Below are positions 24,429 to 33,491 of a stretch of DNA of 64,000 nt, in pieces; position 1 is the stretch's first letter, and each line of letters starts with the position of its first letter. Below the pieces are notes generated by a model, which was given only the letters and a program-made list of their open reading frames with translations, did not search any database and had not been told where the DNA came from. The stretch is from NCBI GenBank assembly GCA_041166025.1, contig JBEAMJ010000010.1, positions 23,254 to 87,253 of the forward strand, given 5' to 3'. Source of the DNA: UBA7672 sp041166025 (GTDB lineage Bacteria > Pseudomonadota > Alphaproteobacteria > Caulobacterales > Hyphomonadaceae). The position numbers and the translations under genes are program-made.

Positions 24429-25292
24429 GTGAACGACATGTTGCCTATCGCGCCCCTACCCGACATCGTCATCGAGCCGCTCGTCCGCCTTGCGCTGGCC
24501 GAGGATTTTGGACGCAGCGGCGACATCACCACCGACGCCGTCATTCCTGGCTCAAGGCGTATGCGCGCCGTCATCGATGCGCGCGAGAGAGGAATCGCAG
24601 CAGGTTATGACGCGGCGCGGCTCGCCCTGCGCCTGGTGGATCCTGACGTTGTCTGGACCACACTGACCGAGGAAGGCAGCGCCTTCGAGAAAGGCGCGGA
24701 TCTTGTGCGCATCGAAGGTTCGGCGCGGTCGATCCTCATGGCCGAGCGCGTGATGCTCAATTTCATCGGGCCGCTGTCAGGCATTGCGACGCTGACGTCG
24801 ATGTTCGTCGCCGAGACGGCGGGCACGAAGGCGAGAATCACCTGCACGCGAAAGACGACACCGGGATTTCGCTCCCTCGAGAAGCGCGCGGTCCGACTGG
24901 GGGGCGGGACCAACCACCGCCTCGGTCTCGACGACGCCATACTGATCAAGGACAATCACATCGCAGCAGCCGGGGGCGTTGCGCGGGCGCTCGGACGTGC
25001 GCGCGCCGCAGTCGGTCATCTGCGGGCCATCGAGATTGAGGTGGACCGCCTTGATCAGATCCACGAGGCCCTGCCATTCGAGCCAGACGCGATCCTGCTC
25101 GACAACATGTCTACAGCCCTCCTGAAGGAAGCGGTCGCATTGATTGCCGGAAGAGCAAAGACCGAAGCCTCGGGCGGTGTGCGTCTCGATACGGTAAAGG
25201 CGATCGCAGCGACCGGCGTCGACTTCATCTCCGCGGGCGCACTGACGCACTCGGCGGTCAACCTCGACGTCGGTCTGGACTATCAGGGTTAG
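24429..25292 (+). CDS. nadC: Nicotinate-nucleotide pyrophosphorylase NadC
   Basis: 287 residues from GTG 24429, preceded by GGAG; ATG 24438 is an alternative. LAEDFGRSGDITTDAVIP, ARITCTRKTTPGFRSLEKRAVRLGGGTNHRLGLDDAILIKDNHI and ASGGVRLDTVKAIAATGVDFISAGALTHS are standard quinolinate phosphoribosyltransferase motifs. It turns quinolinate and PRPP into nicotinate mononucleotide, completing the operon. Its stop overlaps the convergent sleB-like stop by 4 bp. Confidence 0.97.
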   Translation: MNDMLPIAPLPDIVIEPLVRLALAEDFGRSGDITTDAVIPGSRRMRAVIDARERGIAAGYDAARLALRLVDPDVVWTTLTEEGSAFEKGADLVRIEGSARSILMAERVMLNFIGPLSGIATLTSMFVAETAGTKARITCTRKTTPGFRSLEKRAVRLGGGTNHRLGLDDAILIKDNHIAAAGGVARALGRARAAVGHLRAIEIEVDRLDQIHEALPFEPDAILLDNMSTALLKEAVALIAGRAKTEASGGVRLDTVKAIAATGVDFISAGALTHSAVNLDVGLDYQG

Positions 25293-26284
25293 AGCGGCTG
25301 ACCCTCGGTCGTGCTGCTGACAGCAACGGGCGCGCGCACCACATCAACTGGCTGCACGGATACCGTGATTAGCGACTCCATTGCTTCGGCCGGGAGCCCT
25401 TCCAGACCGTCATCAACCGCGAGTTCGTCATCCAGAATGATGATCGAGCTCTCGCTACCGCGGTTGGCGTCGAGCGCGATGCGCGCGTCTTGCCACTCCT
25501 TCGAGGTCTTCGGGAAGCGGTAGAAGATGTGTGTTCCGATCGTCGCCGTCTCGACCAGGCCCGGCGCCCAGTAGGGGTTCACATAGTCGGTATGGTAGTG
25601 CGTCGCCTTGTTGGTCACGGGCGTATTGAGGCCGAGCATGACGTGCAGGGCGATGTCGCGCGCGCGATCCCAAGCCAAACCCGCCGGCTTGTGGCGCACG
25701 GATCCGTCGCACGTGAAAGTAAACTGGCAACCCGTGTTGCGGTATTGCCCCTGATAGACCACTTCGCAGATCGTCTTCGGGAAGCGCGGATCGCGCACGC
25801 GGTTCATGACCACTTCGGCGACCGCCATTTGGCCGACCGTATCTTCCGAGCGGGCTTCGTAATAGACGGCCCGCGACAGGCAATCGAGCTGGCGGTCGGC
25901 GCCCTTGAAGGCGCCCAGATCGTCAAGCGTGAAGGCGACGAGACCCTTGAGCGCCTCATTATCACGCGCACGCAGGGTGAGGCCCCCGGCAAGATCGGCG
26001 CTCACCGCTTCCGCAACGTCAGATGCTGCAGGGCCGTAGGAGGCGGATACCAGTAATGCCGACCGGTCAGCGCTATTTGAGAAGAGCCCTTCGCGCGAGG
26101 GTGCTGAAACATGATTGACGGCGATGGATTCAGCCAGGACCGCGGCCTGATTGAGATAGGCTTCCTCGGCCTTCTGGTCCTCGAAGCGATGTGCCACAAG
26201 CGGACCGCCAAACGCGAAGGCCACCGCACAGGCCCCAATCGTGAGGCCGCGCTGACGCGTCTGGCGTTTGTCGGCCACCGACAT
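25289..26284 (-). CDS. Cell wall hydrolase (SleB/Hydrolase_2 family)
   Basis: 331 residues from ATG 26284 (upstream in-frame starts at 26338 and 26443 are possible but lack better ribosome binding sites). An N-terminal hydrophobic segment (LTIGACAVAFAFGGPLVA) anchors or exports it. A linker of about 100 residues follows. The catalytic domain starts at LDCLSRAVYYEARSEDTVGQMAVAEVVMNRVRDPRFPKTICEVVYQG, the SleB signature with the catalytic Glu, and continues with CQFTFTCDGS and ATHYHTDYVNPYWA. It likely cleaves peptidoglycan glycan strands. The C-terminal 60 residues look disordered. It converges with nadC. Confidence 0.9.
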   Translation of the reverse strand: MSVADKRQTRQRGLTIGACAVAFAFGGPLVAHRFEDQKAEEAYLNQAAVLAESIAVNHVSAPSREGLFSNSADRSALLVSASYGPAASDVAEAVSADLAGGLTLRARDNEALKGLVAFTLDDLGAFKGADRQLDCLSRAVYYEARSEDTVGQMAVAEVVMNRVRDPRFPKTICEVVYQGQYRNTGCQFTFTCDGSVRHKPAGLAWDRARDIALHVMLGLNTPVTNKATHYHTDYVNPYWAPGLVETATIGTHIFYRFPKTSKEWQDARIALDANRGSESSIIILDDELAVDDGLEGLPAEAMESLITVSVQPVDVVRAPVAVSSTTEGQPL

Positions 26285-26803
26285 GCTAACCCACCATCTT
26301 GAGGCGGCTGTGTTCGCCGCCTTCAGATGAGCAAGCATAGGTCCGAGAGCTTTCGGGAAGTTTAACACCCCAGCTATCCCTTTACCTTCGTTAACCGACA
26401 ATCCGGTCTGAACGCCCGCGCGCGTCCGAAATCGACACTCCAACCTATACCCGTCGCGTACTCATTTTAGTTCGCTGTGCGACCCAGCCGCCCTATCTGG
26501 GCCTTTGGTACCAGGCAAGCCCGGCCATTCTCTGGCCTGAGCATGGCAAAAGACGCGCCACGGAGAATTCGACCAGAGTCGTTCAACCGCCGCGCGAGGC
26601 GTTAACCTTGTACGTTTACGAATTACCCCTTCTTTCAAGCCCGTCCGCGCCAAACCCGCGGGAGGCGAAGGGTCAGGAGGCGTTTGGGCAACACCGGTCC
26701 GGAAACGGACTAACGCCCTTTTGACCTAGATTACCACGTGGACGCTGGGGAAACCGACTCTTGTGGATATTTAGGACTGTACCGTCTCCGTGCGCTCGCG
26801 GTG
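26285..26803. other. 519-bp gap between sleB-like gene and phoX
   Basis: No protein-coding frame looks real. The left end must contain the sleB-like promoter. Two GANTC sites (near 26576 and 26756) are potential CcrM targets. A composite terminator-like hairpin facing right lies at 26686-26722 with no annotated gene before it, which could mark the end of a small RNA. Confidence 0.45.
26686..26722 (+). terminator. Orphan terminator-like hairpin in the gap
   Basis: GGGC (26686-26689) pairs with GCCC (26715-26718), enclosing GTCCG-GAAA-CGGAC (26697-26710, GNRA tetraloop), and TTTT follows at 26719-26722. It has the form of a rightward intrinsic terminator, but no rightward gene ends here. Confidence 0.45.
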
Positions 26804-28246
26804 TCACGCCATCCTTTGAGCCTGCTGCCGTATGGCGTTCCACGAACCGGTGATCGCGACCGTGAGCCCTGGCCGCTGCATGTTCACAAAGAGGGTTCTG
26901 CCATCCGGGGAGAAGCACGCCCCGCAGAACTCTGTCTGCACACCGTCTGCCGTCCTCGCCAGCGGGTAGATCACACCATCTGGCGTGATCGCGCGGACGA
27001 AATTGGCGTCGTTGCCATCCTCGCACACGATCAGATCACCGCGCGGACTGGCAACGATGTTGTCACATTTCTCGAAGTCTGAAAGGCCTGAACTTTCTGC
27101 AAAGAGTTCGAGGCTCCCAGGCGCATCGGCCTCCCAGCCCGCTCCCTCGAAACGGCTTGGCGCATATCGAAAGATCTGGCCCATCTGGGCCGAACCGCCT
27201 GAGGTACACGCGAAGTAAACCGCCGGTCCCGCCGCTTCCTGCGCAAACGCCATACCCTCTCCGCGCGCGAAAACTGCAGCGCCCGCCTTTCTGCCACGCA
27301 GGCGGAGGTCTCCGTCCGGAGCCTCCACATCGGCCATGTCGATCCAGCGGACCGCATGGCTCTTGTTGGGAACCACACGAAATGAGGGATTGCCGCCCTT
27401 CTCCGCCGGCCAGTTGCGTGTATCGGCGCCCGCCTGGTCCACGAGCGCCAGTGCCTGAAGCCTGCCACCCTTCGCCAGCTCACCGCGCGCTGCTGGTAAA
27501 AAGCGATAGAAGAGCGAGTCCGAGGTGTCCTCGGTCATGTAAATGATGCCGGTCGCGGGATCGACCGCCGCAGCCTCGTGTGCAAATCGCCCCATTTGAG
27601 TGAGCCCCATGGGCGTGACAGGCTTTGTCGCGTTCGCTGGGACCTCAAACACAAAGCCATGAGGTTTGCTGGCATCGGTGCCGGGCGCGATCTGCGTTTC
27701 CTCACACGAGAGCCAGGAGCCCCAGGGCGTCGGCCCGCCGGCGCAGTTGACGGCGGTGCCGGCGAGGGACAGGTGCGTTCGCTCTACGCGCATCGTGTTG
27801 AGGTTCACCAAGGCGGTGGTTGTGCCGCCTGCAAACGGCCGGCCAGATGGAGCCAGGTCATACACAAGCTCGCGCGCGATCTTCTGCACGCGGCCATAAT
27901 CGGCGCCAAAAGCTGAGACGGTCGAGGTCGGTCCAAGTTCATGATTGCGCACAAGAATGCAGCGCGAGGGATCGCCCTCGACGGGGAATGCGGCCATGCC
28001 GTCATGATTGCCCGGCTCCAGCAGACCGTCGGCCATCTCGTCGCCGGTACGGGAGAGCACTGTGTAGGACAGGCCTGGCGCGAGATCGAGCAACCCTTTT
28101 GGATCGGCCGTCAGCGACAGCGATGAAACACGCTGCCGGACTGCCGGCCGCCCCGCGCCGCCTGCGCATCCCATGAGCTGCAACGCGGGCGCCGCTACTG
28201 CGACGCTCGCAGCAGAGCGGATCAAGGCGCGCCGAGACAGGTGCAT
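26804..28246 (-). CDS. phoX: PhoX-family phosphatase (DUF839), Tat-exported
   Basis: 480 residues. The N-terminus MHLSRRALIRSAASVAVAAPALQLMGC combines a twin-arginine motif with a lipobox LMGC, so a Tat lipoprotein is likely. The beta-propeller carries PhoX landmarks: LVRNHELG, WGSWLSCEET, GRFAHEAAAVDPATGIIYMTEDTSDSLFYRF, NIVASPRGDLIVCEDG and CFSPDGRTLFVNMQRPG. PhoX enzymes are Ca/Fe phosphomonoesterases of the periplasm. Somewhat shorter than classical PhoX, it belongs to the alkaline-phosphatase-PhoX/DUF839 superfamily. Together with PhoD at 1746-3419 the window encodes two Tat phosphatases. Confidence 0.85.
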   Translation of the reverse strand: MHLSRRALIRSAASVAVAAPALQLMGCAGGAGRPAVRQRVSSLSLTADPKGLLDLAPGLSYTVLSRTGDEMADGLLEPGNHDGMAAFPVEGDPSRCILVRNHELGPTSTVSAFGADYGRVQKIARELVYDLAPSGRPFAGGTTTALVNLNTMRVERTHLSLAGTAVNCAGGPTPWGSWLSCEETQIAPGTDASKPHGFVFEVPANATKPVTPMGLTQMGRFAHEAAAVDPATGIIYMTEDTSDSLFYRFLPAARGELAKGGRLQALALVDQAGADTRNWPAEKGGNPSFRVVPNKSHAVRWIDMADVEAPDGDLRLRGRKAGAAVFARGEGMAFAQEAAGPAVYFACTSGGSAQMGQIFRYAPSRFEGAGWEADAPGSLELFAESSGLSDFEKCDNIVASPRGDLIVCEDGNDANFVRAITPDGVIYPLARTADGVQTEFCGACFSPDGRTLFVNMQRPGLTVAITGSWNAIRQQAQRMA

Positions 28247-28319
28247 AGATCGATCTCCTCGACCCCGCCTACCCTATCCGGGACGCAAGAGCGCGTGAAG
28301 ACTATGTGTCGCGCAACAT

Positions 28320-30995
28320 CTAACGCTTGTTGCCGAGCACGGCATGCGCAGCTGCGAGGCGCGCGACTGGCACCCGGAAGGGCGACGCCGAGACATAGTC
28401 CAGGCCAACCCCCTCGAAAAAGAATACGGACGCCGGATCGCCACCATGCTCGCCACAGACTCCCAGCTTGATGCGCGGCCGCGCCACACGACCGCGTTCG
28501 CAGGCCAACCGCACCAGCTCGCCCACTCCCTCGCGATCGATCGAGACAAACGGGTCCTTCTCGTAGATGCCCTTTTCCTCATACACCTTTAGGAAGCGCG
28601 CGGCGTCGTCGCGGGAGATGCCCAGCGCCGTCTGCGTCAGGTCGTTGGTGCCGAAGGAAAAGAATTCCGCTTCCTCGGCGATCTCGCTTGCCCGTAGCGC
28701 GGCGCGCGGCAGTTCGATCATTGTGCCGACAAGATAGTCGACCTGCGCCTTGCGCTCCGAAAACACGCGTTCGGCTGTCTGCACCACGATGGCGCGCATC
28801 AGCTCAAGCTCTCGCCGCGTCGCAACGAGTGGGATCATCACCTCGGGGATTGGCTGCTTGCCTTCCTTAACGACATCGAGCGCGGCCTCGAAGATGGCCC
28901 GCGCCTGCATCTCGTAGATTTCCGGGAAGGTGACGCCAAGGCGACAGCCACGATGGCCCAGCATCGGGTTCGACTCGTGCAATTCGGACGCACGTGCCTT
29001 CAGCACATCGACCGCAACGCCGGACTGCCGCGAAACTTCTGCGATGTCCTCGTCCTTGTGCGGCAGGAACTCATGCAGTGGGGGATCAAGCAACCGGATC
29101 GTCACTGGCAGACCTGTCATGATGCGAAAGATCGCAGCGAAGTCTGCGCGCTGCATGGGGAGGAGCTTTTCGAGGGCCTTGCGACGGCCAGATTCCTTTT
29201 CGGCGAGGATCATTTCGCGTACGACAGGGATGCGCTCCGCATCGAAGAACATGTGCTCCGTGCGGCAGAGCCCGATGCCCTCGGCGCCGAACTTGCGGGC
29301 AGCTTCCGCGTCCAGCGGCGTCTCGGCGTTGGCGCGCACCTTCATGCGACGGACGCCATCGGCCCATCCCATAAGCACGCCGAAATCGCCCCCCAGGGCT
29401 GGTTCGACCATCTTTACGGCGCCGACCAGGACTTCGCCCTTGGCGCCATCAACCGTGATGGTGTCGCCTTTCCTCAAGATCCGTCCGCCCACGCGGACTA
29501 CCTCCTTTTCTGCGTCGATCTGCAGCGAGCCTGCGCCGCAGACGCAGGGCCGGCCCATGCCGCGCGCTACGACGGCCGCATGCGAGGTCATGCCTCCACG
29601 GGCTGTCACGATGGCCTTCGCCGCATGCATGCCCTGAATGTCTTCCGGCGAGGTCTCGATGCGCACGAGGATCACCGGCTTGCCTGTGCCTGCGAGTTGC
29701 ACCGCCTCAGCAGGATCGAACACGACCAGACCCACTGCCGCACCGGGCGAAGCTGGGAGCCCCTTCACGAAGACGTCGCGGACCGCATCTTTTGCGATGG
29801 TGGGATGCAGCAGTTGATCCAGCTGGGCCGGATCGAGGCGCAATACCGCCTCCTCGCGCGTGATTAGCCCCTCGCGGCACATCTCAACAGCGAGTTTGAG
29901 CGCCGCCTGCGCGGTACGCTTACCGTTGCGGGTCTGCAGCATGTAGAGCTTGCCCTGCTCCACCGTGAATTCGATGTCCTGCATGTCGCGATAGTGTCGC
30001 TCCAGCCGGTCGGCCACACCGATCAGCTGGGCGTAGACTTCGGGCATCGCCTCCTCGAGCGAGAGGTCTTCCGATCTGAGATCGGCTTTACGCGAATTTG
30101 AGATCGGCGCGGGCGTGCGGATGCCAGCTACCACGTCCTCGCCCTGTGCATTGACCAGATATTCGCCGTAGAAGCGCTTCTCGCCCGTCGACGGATCGCG
30201 CGTGAAGGCGACGCCTGTCGCGGAGCTTTCGCCCATGTTGCCGAACACCATCGCCTGCACGTTGACGGCCGTGCCCCAGGATTCGGGAATGTCGTTGAGG
30301 CGTCGGTAGGTGATGGCGCGATCGTTCATCCAGCTGGCGAACACCGCGCCGATCGCGCCCCAGAGCTGGTCCTTGGGCGCCTGCGGGAAGGGTTTGCCCG
30401 TCTTCTTCTCGACCGCCTTCTTGTAGAGCGCGATCACTTCGATCCAGCTTTCGGCTCCAAGATCGGTGTCGAGATTGAAGTCGCGGCTTTCCTTGTAGTC
30501 GTCGAGGATGTGCTCGAACTCGTCGTGAGACACGCCGAGCACCACGTTAGAATACATCTGGATGAAGCGGCGATAGCTGTCATAGGCAAAGCGCCGGTCG
30601 CCCGAGAGCCGCGCGAGGCCTTCAGCCGTCTGATCGTTGAGGCCGAGGTTCAGCACCGTGTCCATCATGCCGGGCATGGACGCGCGCGAGCCGGAACGCA
30701 CCGAGACCAGCAGCGGATTGCGCACGTCGCCGAACATCTTGCCCGTACGCCCCTCAAGCGCCTTCAGCGCATCGTTGACCTGCGCTTCGAGGTCGTCGGG
30801 GTATTTCCGCTTGTTGCGGTAAAAGACGGTGCAGACTTCGGTCGTGATGGTGAAACCCGGCGGCACCGGCAGACCGAGCTTCGACATCTCGGCCAGGTTC
30901 GCGCCCTTTCCACCCAGCAGGTTCTTCATCGACGCATCGCCATCCGAAGCGCCGCCGCCGAAATCATAGACCCACTTGGTGGCAAGTTGGCTCAT
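28320..30995 (-). CDS. ppdK: Pyruvate, phosphate dikinase
   Basis: 891 residues, full length. The N-terminal nucleotide-binding domain contains NLLGGKGANLAEMSKLGLPVPPGFTITTEVC and SVRSGSRASMPGMMDTVLNLGLND. The central swivelling domain has the phospho-His in GGMTSHAAVVARGMGRPCVCGAG. The C-terminal PEP-binding barrel ends with FGTNDLTQTALGISRDDAARFL and CGEHGGDP...GLDYVSASPFRVPVARLAAA. It interconverts pyruvate plus ATP plus Pi with PEP plus AMP plus PPi, supporting gluconeogenesis. It lies downstream of glyS on the same strand, separated by palindromic repeat DNA. No PpdK regulatory kinase gene is present here. Confidence 0.97.
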   Translation of the reverse strand: MSQLATKWVYDFGGGASDGDASMKNLLGGKGANLAEMSKLGLPVPPGFTITTEVCTVFYRNKRKYPDDLEAQVNDALKALEGRTGKMFGDVRNPLLVSVRSGSRASMPGMMDTVLNLGLNDQTAEGLARLSGDRRFAYDSYRRFIQMYSNVVLGVSHDEFEHILDDYKESRDFNLDTDLGAESWIEVIALYKKAVEKKTGKPFPQAPKDQLWGAIGAVFASWMNDRAITYRRLNDIPESWGTAVNVQAMVFGNMGESSATGVAFTRDPSTGEKRFYGEYLVNAQGEDVVAGIRTPAPISNSRKADLRSEDLSLEEAMPEVYAQLIGVADRLERHYRDMQDIEFTVEQGKLYMLQTRNGKRTAQAALKLAVEMCREGLITREEAVLRLDPAQLDQLLHPTIAKDAVRDVFVKGLPASPGAAVGLVVFDPAEAVQLAGTGKPVILVRIETSPEDIQGMHAAKAIVTARGGMTSHAAVVARGMGRPCVCGAGSLQIDAEKEVVRVGGRILRKGDTITVDGAKGEVLVGAVKMVEPALGGDFGVLMGWADGVRRMKVRANAETPLDAEAARKFGAEGIGLCRTEHMFFDAERIPVVREMILAEKESGRRKALEKLLPMQRADFAAIFRIMTGLPVTIRLLDPPLHEFLPHKDEDIAEVSRQSGVAVDVLKARASELHESNPMLGHRGCRLGVTFPEIYEMQARAIFEAALDVVKEGKQPIPEVMIPLVATRRELELMRAIVVQTAERVFSERKAQVDYLVGTMIELPRAALRASEIAEEAEFFSFGTNDLTQTALGISRDDAARFLKVYEEKGIYEKDPFVSIDREGVGELVRLACERGRVARPRIKLGVCGEHGGDPASVFFFEGVGLDYVSASPFRVPVARLAAAHAVLGNKR

Positions 30996-31018
30996 GCTGG
31001 TCGTCCGTTCTGCTTCTC

Positions 31019-31042
31019 ATCCCGGACTAAGGGAGATCCGGG
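31019..31042. repeat. Short inverted repeat before ppdK
   Basis: TCCCGGA and TCCGGGA enclose about ten bases. The core resembles the arms of the neighbouring longer palindromic element, so it may be a fragment of the same repeat type. Confidence 0.5.
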
Positions 31043-31054
31043 AGTTCTTCACCG

Positions 31055-31160
31055 ATTGTCATCCCGGAAACGCGGAGCGCTATGCGGGACCCATTCATCT
31101 GTTTGTCCCAGCCTTCCGATGGTTCCCGGCTCTCCGCTTCGCTGCGACCGGGATGACAAT
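31055..31160. repeat. 106-bp palindromic repeat element between glyS and ppdK
   Basis: ATTGTCATCCCGG (31055-31067) is matched by the exact complement CCGGGATGACAAT (31148-31160). The inner parts (GCGGAGCG... and CGCTTCGC...) also pair imperfectly, so a long cruciform or RNA hairpin can form. The GTCATCCCGG...CCGGGATGAC ends are typical of dispersed palindromic units in alphaproteobacteria. It starts 7 bp after the glyS stop and may also terminate glyS transcription. Confidence 0.8.
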
Positions 31161-31166
31161 AGAGGG

Positions 31167-33374
31167 CTAGCCTTCGATCTTGCTGAAATCCGCCACGCGC
31201 CCGAGCGCATCGCGGATCTGCGATAGCATCTTCAGCCGGTTTTCGCGTACGTCCGCCTTGTCCGCATTGACCGTAACCTTGTCGAAGAAGGCGTCCACCG
31301 GCCCGCGAAGCTTCGACAGCGCCCGCATGGCGGCGGCGAAATCCTCGCGCACCAGTGCAGAAGTCGCCTCAGGCGCCGCCTTGGCAAGCGCCGACACCAG
31401 CGCACCCACCTCCGGCGGATCGCCCGGCATGGAGATACCCTGCCCGGAGTAGGACTTTCCGTCCCTCTTCTCCTCGATGGCCAGGATGTTCGCCGCGCGC
31501 TTGTAACCAGCCAGCAGGTTCTTCCCGTCCTCGGTCGCTAGAAATGCGCCCAGAGCCTCCAGTCGCCTGACAAGCAAGGTCAGGTCGCAGTTATCCGGCA
31601 TCTCGAGCACCGCTTCAACCAGATCATGGCGCGCGCCCTGTTCGCGGACATGCACCTTCAGCCGCTCGTGCATGAAGGCGCGAAGGCTGTCGCTGACGTA
31701 GGGATCGTGATCTTCAACCAGACCTAACCATTCAGGCGGCGAGGCCTTGAGCGCAGCGATCAGGTTCCGCGTCTCATCTCCATACGGACCGTGTGCAGCC
31801 ACGGCATGAAGCAGTTTGTCGCGAATGGGCGCATCCCGGCGGCCGATCTGGAACCTCAATACGTGAGCGTCATTGAACCGGTCGAGACTGAAACGCAGCC
31901 CGTTGGCAAGCACGATCCGGATTACGCCAAGTGCCGCACGCCTTAGCGCGAACGGGTCTTTGCTTCCCGTCGGCTTCTCATCGATCAGCCAGAAGCCCAC
32001 GAGCGTATCCAGCTTGTCGGCGAGCGCGACCGCGACACCTACCGGATCGGCCGGCACATTATCGCCCGGCCCCTTCGGCTTGTAGTGGTCGCGCACCGCG
32101 TCTGCGATCGCCTGCGGTTCGCCCTGCAGCGTCGCGTAGTACCGGCCCATCACGCCTTCGAGTTCCGCAAACTCGCCGACCATGTCGGAGACGAGATCGC
32201 ACTTCGCCAGCTTCGCCGCGCGCTCGGCCTGCACCGGATCGGCGCCGACCTTAGGCGCCAGTTCCTTCGCCAACGCCATGACACGCTCGGCCTTGTCCTT
32301 CACCGTGCCTAGCTTCTCGTGGAACACGATATTGCCGAGCTTCTCGAAGCGCGACTCCAGCGAGACCTTCCCGTCATTGTCCCAGAAGAAGCGCGCATCG
32401 TTCAGGCGCGCCGACAAAACCCGCGAATTCCCCTCCGCGATCTTCTTGCCGCCATCCGCCGCATCAAGGTTCGCCACCACGATGAATTTTGGCGCGAGCT
32501 GCCCTTCACCTTTGGCCGGATCGCGCACGGCGAAATACTTCTGATGCGTGCGCATCGACAGCCTGATGACTTCAGGCGGCAGGTCGAGGAAAGACTTGTC
32601 CATGTCGCCGATGATGACGACCGGATACTCCGCCAGCCCGGCTACTTCCTCCAGCAGGCCGATATCATCGACCAGCTCCAGGTTCTGCGCCGCGCACAGC
32701 TGCTTCGCGTCGGTGAGAATGATCTCTTTGCGCTCCTCGCGATCCAGGATCACGCGACCCTTGTTCCTGAGCACGTCGGCATAGTCGTCGAACCGACGCA
32801 CCTTGAACGGCCCACGCCCCATCACGCGATGACCCTCGGTCTCGTTGCCCGAGCGGATGCCTTCGATCTCGAACGGCACAACCTCGCCGTCGAAGGTGCA
32901 GAGGATGCGGCTGATCGGGCGCACCCAGCGCAGGTCTCCCGACCCCCAGCGCATCGACTTGGGCCAGTGGAAGCCACGGATGATCTGCGGCACGAGCGTG
33001 GCGATCACATCCGTCGTCTGCCGGCCCTGTTTCCGAACATGAGCAACATACACCCGCCCCTTCTTGGGCACGTCATGCACATGCGCCTGCGAAATGTCCG
33101 GCAGGCCGGCCTTCTTGAGAAAGCCCTGGATCGCCGCGTCGGGGGCGCCTTCCTTAGGGCCGATCACATCCTCGACCACGTCCGCCGACTTCACGGGCAA
33201 GCCTTCAACCACGGCAACCAGCCGGCGCGGCCCCGAAAAGCCCTTGATGCCCTCAGGCATCAGACCAGCGGCCGTCAGCCCGTCCATCAGCGCTTTCACG
33301 AGGTCGGCCTCGGCCTTCGCCTGCATGCGGGCCGGGATTTCCTCACACAGGATTTCAAGCAGAAGCTGGGGCAT
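31167..33374 (-). CDS. glyS: Glycyl-tRNA synthetase beta subunit
   Basis: 735 residues from ATG 33374 (MPQLLLEILCEEIPARMQ), which is the conserved GlyS start; a longer upstream frame is not needed. Signatures: KGFSGPRRLVAVVEGLP, MRWGSGDLRWVRPISRILCTFDGEVVPFEI, MRTHQKYFAVRD, KFIVVANLDA...NSRVLSARLNDARFFWDND, and the ADKLDTLVGFWLIDEKPTGSKDPFALRRAALGVIRI segment. The C-terminal DALR-like anticodon domain follows. It binds tRNA-Gly for the alpha2beta2 enzyme whose alpha subunit, glyQ, is at 38844-39743, 5.5 kb away. Confidence 0.97.
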   Translation of the reverse strand: MPQLLLEILCEEIPARMQAKAEADLVKALMDGLTAAGLMPEGIKGFSGPRRLVAVVEGLPVKSADVVEDVIGPKEGAPDAAIQGFLKKAGLPDISQAHVHDVPKKGRVYVAHVRKQGRQTTDVIATLVPQIIRGFHWPKSMRWGSGDLRWVRPISRILCTFDGEVVPFEIEGIRSGNETEGHRVMGRGPFKVRRFDDYADVLRNKGRVILDREERKEIILTDAKQLCAAQNLELVDDIGLLEEVAGLAEYPVVIIGDMDKSFLDLPPEVIRLSMRTHQKYFAVRDPAKGEGQLAPKFIVVANLDAADGGKKIAEGNSRVLSARLNDARFFWDNDGKVSLESRFEKLGNIVFHEKLGTVKDKAERVMALAKELAPKVGADPVQAERAAKLAKCDLVSDMVGEFAELEGVMGRYYATLQGEPQAIADAVRDHYKPKGPGDNVPADPVGVAVALADKLDTLVGFWLIDEKPTGSKDPFALRRAALGVIRIVLANGLRFSLDRFNDAHVLRFQIGRRDAPIRDKLLHAVAAHGPYGDETRNLIAALKASPPEWLGLVEDHDPYVSDSLRAFMHERLKVHVREQGARHDLVEAVLEMPDNCDLTLLVRRLEALGAFLATEDGKNLLAGYKRAANILAIEEKRDGKSYSGQGISMPGDPPEVGALVSALAKAAPEATSALVREDFAAAMRALSKLRGPVDAFFDKVTVNADKADVRENRLKMLSQIRDALGRVADFSKIEG

Positions 33375-33491
33375 TCGGGCCTTGTTCGCAGTCGCGGAAT
33401 CCGGTGCGTGAGTGCAGCGGAACGGCCCCGAAGGCAAGGGTCTTGCCACGACGCCCTCGCCTCACGGCAGTCCAGGCGCTAGCCTGAACCC

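Noticed and set aside
32319..33482. Long rightward open frame (about 390 codons) antisense to glyS
   Set aside because: The translation is Arg/His/Asp-rich with no domain, while glyS motifs run through the whole opposite strand.
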